NCBI GenBank assembly: GCA_035495815.1
Contig: DATJFH010000175.1
Span: 6,718 to 70,717 of the forward strand
DNA length: 64,000 nucleotides
Source: DATJFH01 sp035495815
GTDB lineage: Bacteria; Acidobacteriota; Terriglobia; Bryobacterales; Bryobacteraceae
Reading direction: 5' to 3'
The notes under the pieces were generated by a model that did no database searches, was not told the origin of the DNA, and saw only the letters and a program-made list of their open reading frames with translations. Position numbers and translations under genes: made by a program. Numbering within the stretch: position 1 is the stretch's first letter; each line of letters starts with the position of its first letter. Shown in pieces: positions 8,515-16,688 of this stretch.

Positions 8515-8967
8515 CTAGGGAATCCAGGCTACCAGCTCGATCTCGACTCGAGTGGCCGTATCCGGGAATTGCACGCCGAAGGCGGAGCGGGCAGGAGCGT
8601 CCTTCGGAAAGAAGCGCGCATAGACCTCGTTCATGGCATTCTTCTCGGTCTTCACGTCCGCCATGAACACGGTCACTTTGAGCACGTTCTCGAGGGAGGA
8701 GCCCATCGATTCCAGGTTCGCCTTGTGCAGTTCCAGGACTTTTTGTGTTTGCTCCTTGATGTCGCCGCCGAAGGCCAGCGGATCCTTACGGGCTTCGGGG
8801 CGGACACCGGTAAGCCCGGAGCTGAAATAGAGATTGCCCAGCCGGATGCCGCCGGCCGCCTTGGCGCGTCCGGCAGGTCCGGCGGCTGCGGCCGCGGCCA
8901 TGGCCGCCATTGATCCGGCGGCTCCCAGGGTGGCCGCTTTCTTCAGGAAATTGCGTCGTTGGTCCAT
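8515..8967 (-). CDS. Tat-exported RidA-family protein
   Basis: 150 aa. The N-terminus MDQRRNFLKKAATLG, followed by an Ala/Gly-rich hydrophobic stretch, is a twin-arginine signal. The rest is a RidA/YjgF domain with VLKVTVFMADV and PARSAFGVQF, which carries the conserved Arg that binds the carboxylate in RidA imine deaminases. RidA normally hydrolyses reactive 2-aminoacrylate-type enamines in the cytoplasm; an exported copy must act on something else or has lost that role. A second RidA without a signal is encoded at 26611. Divergent from the tiny ORF at 9117 and followed at 5 bp by the DUF2252 gene. Confidence 0.88.
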   Translation of the reverse strand: MDQRRNFLKKAATLGAAGSMAAMAAAAAAGPAGRAKAAGGIRLGNLYFSSGLTGVRPEARKDPLAFGGDIKEQTQKVLELHKANLESMGSSLENVLKVTVFMADVKTEKNAMNEVYARFFPKDAPARSAFGVQFPDTATRVEIELVAWIP

Positions 8968-9102
8968 AGCGTCTGTTCATATCAGGCGCGAGCGGGTTGC
9001 GTCAACTGGTCAGGCCTTCTCGAAAGGCGCTTCTTCCGCCCGTCCAGCCCAGGCGGCGGATCGGCGTGAGCCGGATCGGCCGCCGTTTGCGCTTGACTGG
9101 GT

Positions 9103-9107
9103 GGAGG
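9103..9107 (+). promoter_or_regulatory. Shine-Dalgarno for the 40-aa ORF
   Basis: GGAGG nine bases upstream of the GTG at 9117. It is the main reason to place the start there instead of at the longer upstream reading (8997), whose first 40 residues look like random Arg-rich translation. Confidence 0.45.
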
Positions 9108-9116
9108 CAGATTCGA

Positions 9117-9239
9117 GTGAACGGTCTTGTGGATTTCGCGTTGCTGGCGGCAACCCTGGCGTGCAGCTTCGGTTTCGCGCTGCTGGTTCAAAACGCCGCG
9201 CTGCGGCTGATGTTGAAGGCGATGAGCCGCGGCAGGTGA
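9117..9239 (+). CDS. Possible 40-residue single-TM protein
   Basis: A GTG start behind a strong GGAGG gives a 40-aa peptide with one clear hydrophobic helix (FALLAATLACSFGFALLVQ) and a basic tail (LKAMSRGR). The helix length suits a single inner-membrane span, with the positive C-terminus probably cytoplasmic. It ends 3 bp before the convergent rRNA methyltransferase stop. No homology is recognised; hydrophobicity and the ribosome binding site are the only evidence. Confidence 0.45.
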   Translation: MNGLVDFALLAATLACSFGFALLVQNAALRLMLKAMSRGR

Positions 9240-9242
9240 GCG

Positions 9243-10403
9243 TCAGACCACCTGCAGGATGAGGCACTTCAAATAGTGAGTCTCGGGCACTGTCAGCAGA
9301 ATGGGATGGTCGGCGGATTGTGTCCGCCGCTCCAGCACGCGCAGCACGCGCCCCGCGTCGAGCGAAGCCTGCGCCACGATTTCCAGCAGCATCGCCTCGC
9401 TCACATGATGCGAGCAGGAGCAGGTAACCAGCAGGCCGCCCGGCGCCAGCAGGCGTAGCGCCCGCAGATTGATCTCCTTGTATCCGCGCGCCGCGCTTTC
9501 CACCGTTCCGCGGGATTTGGCGAAGGCAGGGGGATCGAGCACCACCGTCGAGAACTCACGGCGGGCCGCAACATATCCCGCGAGCAGGTCGAACACGTTC
9601 GCTTCACGGAACTCCACATTGCCGATGCCGTTGGCCGCGCGGTTTTGCTCCGCCGAGGCCAGCGCCGGACCGGAAGTATCCACCGCCTCCACCGACTCGC
9701 AGCGGGCGGCCATGTGCAGCGCGAATCCGCCGCTCGACGTAAAGCAGTCGAGCGCCCGTCCCGTCGCATACCGCGCGGCAGCCAGGTAATTTTCCCGCTG
9801 GTCGAGGAAGATGCCGGTCTTTTGTCCCGCCAGCAGATCGGCGTGGAACTGGAGCCCGTTGATCCGCACGGGCACGACGGCCGGAATCTCGCCGGAGGCC
9901 ACAACTTTTTCCAGCGGCAGGTTCTCCTTCCGGCGCACTGCGGCGTCATTGCGCAGCACGATCCCCTTCGGCGCGAGCAGGCTCACCAACCCGTCGACGA
10001 TCCAGTTCCGCGCCCGGTCCATGCCCTGATCGAGCGTCTGGACGACGCAGTAATCGCCATACCGGTCGACGATCAGCCCGGGCAGCAGGTCCGCTTCGGC
10101 ATGCGCCAGCCGATAGGCATCCGTGCCGGACACCACCGCGCGCCGATGCGCTTCCGCGGCTTCCAGCCGCTGCGCGAAGAAGGCGGGACCGATCTCCTCC
10201 GCCTTCCGGCTCAGCATGCGCAGGCAAATCTGTGAAGAGGCGCTATAGTGCGCCAGGCCGAGTATCCGGCCTTTGGGATCGAGCACCTGAACCGCGGCTC
10301 CCGGCTCTGCCCCGCCCCGGTCGGTTACGTCGCTCGAAAAAATCCAGGGGTGGCCCGACGCCACTCTGTCCGCGCCCTTGCGGGTGACCCGGACCTCGAT
10401 CAA
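9243..10403 (-). CDS. rlmI: RlmI-like 23S rRNA cytosine-C5 methyltransferase
   Basis: 386 aa, the normal length for the RlmI/YccW family. An N-terminal PUA domain (GHPWIFSSDVTDRGG, about 1-80) is followed by a central EEHEE-like region with LPGLIVDRYGDYCVVQ. The C-terminal Rossmann methyltransferase has the SAM loop in DCFTSSGGFALHMA and the motif IV segment VLDPPAFAKSR. A Cys in TCSCSHHV fits the catalytic-Cys region. Family members methylate C1962 of 23S rRNA. The start overlaps the htpX stop by 4 bp (ATGA), making it the last gene of the hsp20-clpB-htpX operon, which suggests co-induction with proteostasis genes. Exact target base is inferred. Confidence 0.87.
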   Translation of the reverse strand: MIEVRVTRKGADRVASGHPWIFSSDVTDRGGAEPGAAVQVLDPKGRILGLAHYSASSQICLRMLSRKAEEIGPAFFAQRLEAAEAHRRAVVSGTDAYRLAHAEADLLPGLIVDRYGDYCVVQTLDQGMDRARNWIVDGLVSLLAPKGIVLRNDAAVRRKENLPLEKVVASGEIPAVVPVRINGLQFHADLLAGQKTGIFLDQRENYLAAARYATGRALDCFTSSGGFALHMAARCESVEAVDTSGPALASAEQNRAANGIGNVEFREANVFDLLAGYVAARREFSTVVLDPPAFAKSRGTVESAARGYKEINLRALRLLAPGGLLVTCSCSHHVSEAMLLEIVAQASLDAGRVLRVLERRTQSADHPILLTVPETHYLKCLILQVV

Positions 10404-11248
10404 CGCATGGCCTGCAGCCGGGCAATCCGGTCGGCCGTGGAAGGGTGGGTCGAGAACAGCTTCATCATCATGTCACCTGTGAACGGCTTGACGATAAACA
10501 TGTGGGCGGTGGCCGGCGAAGCGTCCATCGGAATGCGCTGGGACCACGTGTCGAGTTTTCTCAGACCCGCGATCAGCTCGTCCGGCGCTCCGGTATATTT
10601 GGCCGAAGTCGCGTCCGCCGAGTATTCCCTGGTACGCGAGATGGCTAGCTGGATCAGCGTTGCGGCAATCGGCCCCAGGATCAGCATGAACAGGGCGCCG
10701 AGTCCGCCGCCGCGGTCCTCTTCATCCCGGCGCCCGCCGAAAAACATGGCCATGTAGGAAAGCTGAGTGATGGCCGCCGCAATGGTGGCCGCGATGGAAC
10801 TGGTGAGGATGTCGCGGTTCAACACGTGCCCCAGCTCGTGCGCGATCACGCCTTCCAGCTCGCGGTCGTCCATCAATTGCAGGATGCCCGAAGTGAAGGC
10901 GATGGAAGAGTGCGAAGGGTTGCGGCCCGTGGCGAAAGCGTTGGGCGATTCCTCGGGAATCAGCCACAGCTTGGGCATCGGCAGCTCCATTCGGTGAGCC
11001 AGCCGGGCCACGATGGGTTGAACACGCTGGTAAACGCCGGCGTTCTCCGAGGGCGTCACCGGCTGCGCATTATAGCTGGCCAAAGCGATCTTCTCGGAGA
11101 AGAAATAGCTTCCGAAATTCATGAGGACGGCGAAAGCCAGCCCGAGGTACATCCCGTTGCGGCCCGCAAGGGCCTGGCCCCCCAGGATGAGCAGTGCGCT
11201 CAAAAGACCGAGCAGGGCCACGGTCTTCAGAGTGTTCGAGGTCGTCAT
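10400..11248 (-). CDS. htpX: Membrane zinc metalloprotease HtpX (M48)
   Basis: 282 aa from the ATG at 11248, preceded by AAAAGGAGAAT; the longer open frame reaching 11311 is inside clpB and lacks a ribosome site. Two N-terminal TM helices are followed by the zinc motif HELGH near residue 138, two more TM helices with a Gly/Asp-rich loop between them, and the third ligand region in SRTREYSADA. HtpX degrades damaged inner-membrane proteins alongside FtsH and is heat or envelope-stress induced in other bacteria. It lies 10 bp after clpB and overlaps the rRNA methyltransferase by 4 bp, firmly inside the proteostasis operon. Confidence 0.95.
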   Translation of the reverse strand: MTTSNTLKTVALLGLLSALLILGGQALAGRNGMYLGLAFAVLMNFGSYFFSEKIALASYNAQPVTPSENAGVYQRVQPIVARLAHRMELPMPKLWLIPEESPNAFATGRNPSHSSIAFTSGILQLMDDRELEGVIAHELGHVLNRDILTSSIAATIAAAITQLSYMAMFFGGRRDEEDRGGGLGALFMLILGPIAATLIQLAISRTREYSADATSAKYTGAPDELIAGLRKLDTWSQRIPMDASPATAHMFIVKPFTGDMMMKLFSTHPSTADRIARLQAMR

Positions 11249-11258
11249 ATTCTCCTTT

Positions 11259-13916
11259 TCAGGCGGCGGAAGGTGGCGCGACAGACGCCACCTCCTGTTC
11301 CAGTTTCTCAAACCGCAGCGTGCGAGTGGCCGGATCCACGCCGGCCAGCACCGTGTCGCCGGCCGTGAAGGTTCCGGCGAGCAGCTGCATGGCCAGAGGA
11401 TCCTGAATCAACCGCTGGATAGCCCGCCTCATCGGCCGCGCGCCGTAGGAAGGATCGTACCCTTCGGCCAGCACCAGATCGACCGCCGCCGGAGTCAGTT
11501 CCAGCTTGAGTCCCCGCTCCGCCAGCATCGCCACAACCTTCTTGAGCTGGATCTGAATGATGCGCGACAGCATTTCACGGCTCAGAGTATTAAAGACGAT
11601 AATGTCGTCGATCCGGTTCAGAAATTCGGGCCGGAAGGTCGAACGCAGGGCGTCCAGAATCGACTTCCTCGCTTCTTCATTCGTCGTGCTGCGGGCGTGT
11701 ACCGAGAAACCGATATGGGTTTCCTTGAGCGTTCCCGACCCGACGTTGGACGTCATGACCACCACGGCGTTACGAAAACTGACCGTGCGGCCCTGTCCGT
11801 CGGTCAGCCGGCCGTCCTCGAGGATCTGCAGCAGCGCGTTGAACACGTCCGGATGCGCTTTCTCGATCTCGTCGAACAGCACCACCGAGTAAGGCTTCCG
11901 GCGCAGGTGCTCGGTCAGCTGTCCGCCCTCTTCGTAGCCGATGTATCCGGGCGGCGCGCCGATCATGCGGGCCACCGAATGCTTCTCCATGTACTCGGAC
12001 ATATCGATCCGGACCATCGCCTTTTCGTCATCGAACAGGAATTCGGCCAGCGCCCTCGCCAGCTCCGTCTTTCCCACGCCCGTGGGACCCAGGAACAGGA
12101 AGCTGCCGATCGGCCGGTTGGGGTCGCTCAGACCGGCGCGGTTGCGGCGGATCGCGTTCGCGACGAACTGCACAGCCTCGTCCTGTCCGACCACGCGCTC
12201 ACGCAGCCGCTCCTCCATGTGGACCAGCTTCTGAATCTCCCCTTCCAGCATTCGTGCGACGGGGATGCCCGTCCACTTGGCCACGATGCGGGCGATATCC
12301 TCCTCGTCGATCTCCTCTTTGAGCAACGCCGTGCCCGCTTTGATGGATTCGAGCGTGCGGTTGGCCGCTTCCAGATCCTTTTCAATCTCCGAGAGCCGTC
12401 CATAGCGCAGTTTGGCGGCCTTTTCCCAGTCGCCGGCACGCGTGGCCCGTTCCTCTTCCTGGCGCAACTGCTCCTGCTCCTCTTTGAGCTGCTGCACGCG
12501 GGAGATTGCATTCTTCTCTTTGTTCCAGCGATCTTTGAGGCCGGCCGTTTCGGCGCGCAGCCGCTCCAGCTCGCTCTCGACGGTCCGCAAGCGTTCATGC
12601 GAGGCGCGATCGTTCTCCTTTACGAGCGCCTGCCGCTCGATCTCGAGCTGAGTGATGCGGCGCTCGAGCTGATCGATTTCGATCGGCATGGAGCCGATCT
12701 GGATGCCCAGGGCCGCGCCCGCCTCGTCCACCAAGTCGATAGCCTTGTCCGGCAGGAACCGGTCGCTGATGTAGCGATGGGAGAGCATGGCGGCGGACAC
12801 CAGAGCCGCATCCTTGATCCGGACGCCATGATGGATTTCGAACCGTTCCTTCAAGCCGCGAAGAATGGCGATGGTGTCCTCGACGGAGGGCTCGCCCACG
12901 AGAACGGTCTGGAACCGTCGCGCCAGGGCGGCGTCCTTTTCGATGTACTTCTTGTACTCCACCAGCGTGGTGGCCCCGACGCAATGCAATTCGCCGCGCG
13001 CCAGGGCGGGTTTGAGCATGTTGGCGGCATCGATCGCGCCTTCCGCCCCGCCGGCGCCTACCAGGGTGTGCAATTCGTCGATGAAACAGATGATTTCTCC
13101 GGCGGATTCGCTGATTTCCTTCAGCACGGCCTTGAAACGGTCCTCGAATTCGCCTCGGAACTTGGTGCCCGCGACCATGGAGGCGAGGTCGATGGCTACC
13201 AGCCGCTTGTTACGGAGCTGGTCGGGAACATCGCCCCGGACGATGCGCTGCGCCAATCCCTCGACAATGGCGGTCTTTCCAACGCCAGGTTCACCGATCA
13301 GCACCGGATTGTTCTTCGTGCGGCGGCTGAGCACCTGCATGACGCGCCGGATCTCTTCGTCGCGGCCGATGACCGGATCGAGCTTGCCCTGCCGCGCCTG
13401 CGCCGTCAGGTCCACGGCATAACGCTCGAGCGCCTGGTATTTGCTCTCCGGATTGGGGTCGGTGATGCGCTGCGTTCCACGCACGGAAACCAGCGCGTTG
13501 AGAATCTTTTCGTGAGTGGCGCCGGCCCGGTTGAGCAGATTTCCGGCCGGGTCGTTCTTGCTGCTGGACATGGCCAGCAGGAGGTGCTCGGTGGAAACAA
13601 ATTCATCTTTAAAACGCTCCGCCTCCTCCAGGGCGCGGTCCACAACCTCGTTCAGCGAAGGTGAAATATACGCGCCCGCCGGCGTGCCGGCCACGGTTGG
13701 AATATCCTTCAGCGCTTTTTCAGCATCGAGAATCAGCGCCGCCGGCTGGACTCCGGACTTCTCGAGAACCGGGCGGACCACACCCTCCTTTTCCGCCGCA
13801 AGGGCCAGCAAAAGATGCAGCGGATGAATCGCCTGATGCTGGTGTTTGCCGGCCAGCGATTGCGCCTGCTGCATCGCCTCCTGCGCTTTTTGAGTGAATT
13901 TATCAAATTGGATCAT
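11259..13916 (-). CDS. clpB: ClpB protein disaggregase
   Basis: 885 aa, normal length. The Clp_N double repeat is at about 1-145. The first AAA+ module has Walker A GEPGVGKT and Walker B CFIDELHT. A long coiled-coil middle domain (about 410-525, rich in Glu/Arg/Leu) identifies ClpB rather than ClpA or ClpC. The second AAA+ module has GPTGVGKT and FDEIEKAHPDV, and the D2-small domain ends the protein. No ClpP-binding IGF/L loop is seen. ClpB works with DnaK and small heat-shock proteins to dissolve aggregates. It lies 88 bp after hsp20 with GGAG at the start site and a stem-loop (13929-13950) just upstream. Confidence 0.98.
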   Translation of the reverse strand: MIQFDKFTQKAQEAMQQAQSLAGKHQHQAIHPLHLLLALAAEKEGVVRPVLEKSGVQPAALILDAEKALKDIPTVAGTPAGAYISPSLNEVVDRALEEAERFKDEFVSTEHLLLAMSSSKNDPAGNLLNRAGATHEKILNALVSVRGTQRITDPNPESKYQALERYAVDLTAQARQGKLDPVIGRDEEIRRVMQVLSRRTKNNPVLIGEPGVGKTAIVEGLAQRIVRGDVPDQLRNKRLVAIDLASMVAGTKFRGEFEDRFKAVLKEISESAGEIICFIDELHTLVGAGGAEGAIDAANMLKPALARGELHCVGATTLVEYKKYIEKDAALARRFQTVLVGEPSVEDTIAILRGLKERFEIHHGVRIKDAALVSAAMLSHRYISDRFLPDKAIDLVDEAGAALGIQIGSMPIEIDQLERRITQLEIERQALVKENDRASHERLRTVESELERLRAETAGLKDRWNKEKNAISRVQQLKEEQEQLRQEEERATRAGDWEKAAKLRYGRLSEIEKDLEAANRTLESIKAGTALLKEEIDEEDIARIVAKWTGIPVARMLEGEIQKLVHMEERLRERVVGQDEAVQFVANAIRRNRAGLSDPNRPIGSFLFLGPTGVGKTELARALAEFLFDDEKAMVRIDMSEYMEKHSVARMIGAPPGYIGYEEGGQLTEHLRRKPYSVVLFDEIEKAHPDVFNALLQILEDGRLTDGQGRTVSFRNAVVVMTSNVGSGTLKETHIGFSVHARSTTNEEARKSILDALRSTFRPEFLNRIDDIIVFNTLSREMLSRIIQIQLKKVVAMLAERGLKLELTPAAVDLVLAEGYDPSYGARPMRRAIQRLIQDPLAMQLLAGTFTAGDTVLAGVDPATRTLRFEKLEQEVASVAPPSAA

Positions 13917-13928
13917 TGAAATGCTCCA

Positions 13929-13950
13929 GGGGCGTGACCCTGCACGCCCC
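13929..13950 (-). promoter_or_regulatory. Stem-loop in the hsp20-clpB spacer
   Basis: A perfect 8-bp stem (GGGGCGTG / CACGCCCC) with a 6-nt loop, 12 bp upstream of the clpB start and directly next to its GGAG ribosome site. No U-tract follows, so it is not a standard terminator. It could set the hsp20:clpB ratio by processing or mRNA protection, or affect initiation on clpB. Confidence 0.55.
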
Positions 13951-14004
13951 CCTAGGTGGTTCCTGGCAAGAACCTCTCCATTCCCCTGGGCGGCGTTCCG
14001 CCCA

Positions 14005-14439
14005 TCAGCCCTTGACTTCGATTTTCACTTGACGGGGCTTCGCGGCCTCCTTTTTGGGCAGTTTCACGGTGAGGACGCCGTTCTTGAGCTCGGCGGTCAC
14101 CTTCTCCGAGTCTACCGTGCCAGGCACCGAAAAACTGCGCGTAAACGCGCCATAGCTGCGCTCGATGCGGTGGAAACCGCGCACCGAGTTATCCTGCTCG
14201 AACTTGCGTTCGCCTTTCAGCGTCAGGGTCTGGTTCTCGACGCGAACTTCCACGTCCTCCAGCTTGACCTCAGGCAAATCCGCCTTCAGAACCAGCTCAT
14301 CTTCAGTTTCCGCGATGTCCACGGAAGGAGACCAGGGGCGGGCTCCGCGAGGCTCGTTGAGCATACGGGCGACGGCATCTTCGAAACTGCGGAAGGTCGC
14401 CGGAAAGTTGGCAAGGGGATCGAACTGTGTAAGTGACAT
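14005..14439 (-). CDS. hsp20: Small heat-shock protein (Hsp20/alpha-crystallin)
   Basis: 144 aa with an alpha-crystallin domain at about 38-130: SPSVDIAETEDELVLKADLP, the ENQTLTLKGER strand and the terminal A-x-x-x-n-G-v-L motif (AELKNGVLTVKLPK). The extension after it ends PRQVKIEVKG. It is an ATP-independent holdase that binds unfolding proteins and hands them to ClpB/DnaK. It is the first gene of the operon with clpB, htpX and the RlmI-like gene. AGGAGG lies 15 nt upstream of the start, a rather long spacing, and the promoter at 14467-14495 gives a short leader. Confidence 0.96.
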   Translation of the reverse strand: MSLTQFDPLANFPATFRSFEDAVARMLNEPRGARPWSPSVDIAETEDELVLKADLPEVKLEDVEVRVENQTLTLKGERKFEQDNSVRGFHRIERSYGAFTRSFSVPGTVDSEKVTAELKNGVLTVKLPKKEAAKPRQVKIEVKG

Positions 14440-14466
14440 AGGCTTTGAAATCTTCCTCCTGGTGTA

Positions 14467-14495
14467 AGCATAAAATATGAGTGTAGAGATGTCAA
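14467..14495 (-). promoter_or_regulatory. Sigma-70-type promoter of the hsp20-clpB-htpX-rlmI operon
   Basis: On the minus strand: -35 TTGACA (14490-14495, 6/6), a 17-bp spacer, and -10 TATGCT (14467-14472, 4/6), in a very AT-rich segment that stands out from its surroundings. It predicts transcription from about 14460 and a leader of roughly 20 nt. No CIRCE-type inverted repeat was seen, so heat control is not explained by an HrcA site. Confidence 0.65.
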
Positions 14496-14641
14496 GTATA
14501 TTTTATTGACTATTTATAAAGTATGTAAATGGCTGTTTACCTATAACTTGGGCCCTGCTCGGCCGTCTGGGAATATGGCCCAGCCGTAACCCGCTGATCC
14601 GATAACGTTGGACTGATCGCCGGAACCTCGCGCCTCGGCTG

Positions 14642-15628
14642 TCAGCGCAGGAGGGCGGCCAGATCCTCGTACTGGTCGGTGGCAATGAGATTGACACCGG
14701 CCTCGATGGCGGCTTTCCAGCGCGGCTCGACGGCTCTCCTGGAACCGAAGTTATAGCTGGCGGTCCAGCCCTTGTCCTCGTCAGGGCTGAAGCCATCGAG
14801 AGTGTAGAAGCGAATCCAGAATCCCAACTCGTGCGCATGGCGCACCAGCGCGCGCAGACGGGCGTCGTCCTTCGGAGTCCAATCGCCGGCCCTCGTCTGG
14901 CCGCCCCGCTCGACCGGATACCAGGAGCTGTTCCACCAGCGGCGGTAGTTGGTGGGCCGCTCCGCCAGCAGCTTCTGCGGAGGCATGCGGCTGCTGGCCA
15001 GGCGGCGCTCTTCATTCGACTTTCCGGGAATCGCGGCTGTGTGCGCCGAACCGAACAGACGCATCTTCGCTCCTGCCGGAAGCGAGCCGAAGAAGGCGGC
15101 TTCCTGCAGGTCGGAATCTTCAGTGAGCACCAGCAGCGGCTTCGCCTCGAAGGGGGCGAGTTCGCGCGGATCCGGCATTTTCCGCGCCGTCGTAATCCAG
15201 GACTCGTATTCACCCAGCAGGTCCCAGACGGCACGGAGCAGCTCCGGTTCTTCGGACTTGAAATCGAAGTGCAGGACAATCAGCGGCCAGCGGTCCTGCT
15301 GATTTTCGGCCAGAGCTTTTTCGACCAGCGGCCGGACGCGCTCGAAAAAGTGCGCGCGCAGCGTGGGCTCCAAGCCGGTGAGTTTGGTGGTATGGCTGAT
15401 CACGGGAGCTTTCTTCCCCGTGGCCTTGTCTTCGCCCCAGGTGAGATCCTGCTCGATGCCGACGGGGAACCCGGCGGTCAGGGCGCGATCGAGGCGGTCG
15501 TTCCATGCTCCCTGGTAGGGGTAACAGTTGTGCGCGTCCAGAACGGGGCGGTTGTGATTGAGGAAGTCGAGAGGCCGCTGCGCGGAAAGAGAGCAGGCGG
15601 CCAGAAGCAGTAAACCGAGGCGCTTCAT
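14642..15628 (-). CDS. Secreted GDPD/PLC-like phosphodiesterase-fold protein
   Basis: 328 aa from the ATG at 15628 (MKRLGLLLLAACSLSAQ, a signal peptide). The longer open frame reaching 16387 is antisense-like read-through into hemH and was not used. The mature protein has a GDPD/PI-PLC TIM-barrel pattern: VLDAHNCYPYQG, VGIEQDLTWGED, APVISHTTKLTG and the closing GVNLIATDQYEDL. In GDPDs the first His, the Glu/Asp pair and the second His form the active site, and all appear present. It probably hydrolyses a phosphodiester outside the cytoplasm; the substrate cannot be read from the sequence. Followed at 26 bp upstream by the ferrochelatase gene on the same strand. Confidence 0.75.
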   Translation of the reverse strand: MKRLGLLLLAACSLSAQRPLDFLNHNRPVLDAHNCYPYQGAWNDRLDRALTAGFPVGIEQDLTWGEDKATGKKAPVISHTTKLTGLEPTLRAHFFERVRPLVEKALAENQQDRWPLIVLHFDFKSEEPELLRAVWDLLGEYESWITTARKMPDPRELAPFEAKPLLVLTEDSDLQEAAFFGSLPAGAKMRLFGSAHTAAIPGKSNEERRLASSRMPPQKLLAERPTNYRRWWNSSWYPVERGGQTRAGDWTPKDDARLRALVRHAHELGFWIRFYTLDGFSPDEDKGWTASYNFGSRRAVEPRWKAAIEAGVNLIATDQYEDLAALLR

Positions 15629-15654
15629 GGAAGCCACAGTATAGCGTGCCGCAT

Positions 15655-16635
15655 TCAGGAGCGCGGACAGCAATCCGCCGGGCACACGTCGTGACAGGGA
15701 GGGTAATTGCCGACTGAAAGCCGCGGCGCGCCCTCGGTCCGTTCGAGCACCAGATCTCTGATCATCGATACGAAGCCCGGATGGACTCCGACGGTAGCCG
15801 CGCGCGTCATGCCGATGCCCAGTTCGTCGCAGGTCCTTCGCGCTTCGGTATCGAGGTCGTAGATCACCTCCATGTGATCGGAAAGGAATCCGATGGGAGC
15901 GATCACCGCTTCCGACCCGGCCCCCAGCTCTCGCAACGCTTCGCCGATGTCCGGCCCGAGCCAGGGCTCCCTGGGCGAGCCGCTGCGGCTTTGATATACC
16001 AGTCGCCAGTCCCGGCGGCCGAGCCGCTCCGCCACCAGGCGGCAGGACTCTTCGAGCTGTTGGGTGTACGGCGACGTGTTGGCGTACGACACGGGAATGC
16101 TGTGGCCGGTGAACAGGAGCCGCGCCCCGGGCCTGGTCTTTAGCGCATCTTTGCAGCGGTCCGCCATGGCGTCGATGAATCCTGGATGGTTGTAGAAGGC
16201 GCGGAGCTTGTCGATCCGGATGGAATTCGCCCCGCGCGTCGCCTGCTCGATGTTCTCCAGGTACTGCCGGCAGCCGGAATAGGAGCTGAAAGCCGAGGTG
16301 ACGAAGGCCAGCGCGCGCCTGACGCCGTCGGACTCCATTTGCCGCACGGTGTCCGGCAGCAGCGGGCGCCAGTTGCGGTTCCCCCAATAAACGGGCAGGC
16401 GGGGGCCGCGCGCAGCGAACTCCTGTTCGAGAGCGGCGATCAGGGCGCGATTCTGGTCGTTGATCGGAGTGCGGCCGTCGAATTCGTAATAATGTTCGGC
16501 AACCTGGAGCATGCGCGCGGACGGCACGTCTCTGCCGCGCAGCACGTTCTCGAGAAACGGAATCACATCCTCGCGCCGCTCCGGTCCGCCGAAGGAAACC
16601 AGCAACAGCGCGTCATACGCGGCAGTATCGCTCAT
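15655..16635 (-). CDS. hemH: Ferrochelatase (HemH/CpfC) with a Cys-rich tail
   Basis: 326 aa from the ATG at 16635. Landmarks: LLVSFGGPE near the N-terminus, VYWGNRNWRP, FTSAFSSYSGCRQY, the metal-ligand His in LLFTGHSIPVSY, and the Glu region GFLSDHMEVIYDLD. The enzyme inserts ferrous iron into a porphyrin in the last or next-to-last step of heme synthesis. The C-terminus ends YPPCHDVCPADCC, a cluster of four Cys plus Cys elsewhere (YSGCRQY) that could hold a [2Fe-2S] cluster, as in several bacterial ferrochelatases. Neighbours on the strand (phosphodiesterase, QW-repeat proteins) are not heme genes, although cytochromes are encoded elsewhere in the window. Confidence 0.95.
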   Translation of the reverse strand: MSDTAAYDALLLVSFGGPERREDVIPFLENVLRGRDVPSARMLQVAEHYYEFDGRTPINDQNRALIAALEQEFAARGPRLPVYWGNRNWRPLLPDTVRQMESDGVRRALAFVTSAFSSYSGCRQYLENIEQATRGANSIRIDKLRAFYNHPGFIDAMADRCKDALKTRPGARLLFTGHSIPVSYANTSPYTQQLEESCRLVAERLGRRDWRLVYQSRSGSPREPWLGPDIGEALRELGAGSEAVIAPIGFLSDHMEVIYDLDTEARRTCDELGIGMTRAATVGVHPGFVSMIRDLVLERTEGAPRLSVGNYPPCHDVCPADCCPRS

Positions 16636-16688
16636 GTTCTTCTTCCAGTTTGGCACGGAGCGGTATGTCGGCGGCGACGGAAAGAGCG

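Noticed and set aside
11121..13664. An 847-codon open frame on the plus strand
   Set aside because: It lies fully antisense to clpB. Its translation is His/Arg/Gln-rich without family motifs, an effect of GC-rich codon use on the opposite strand.
14642..16387. One 581-codon protein on the minus strand
   Set aside because: Only the part from 15628 down carries a signal peptide and phosphodiesterase motifs. The rest is hemH read in another frame.
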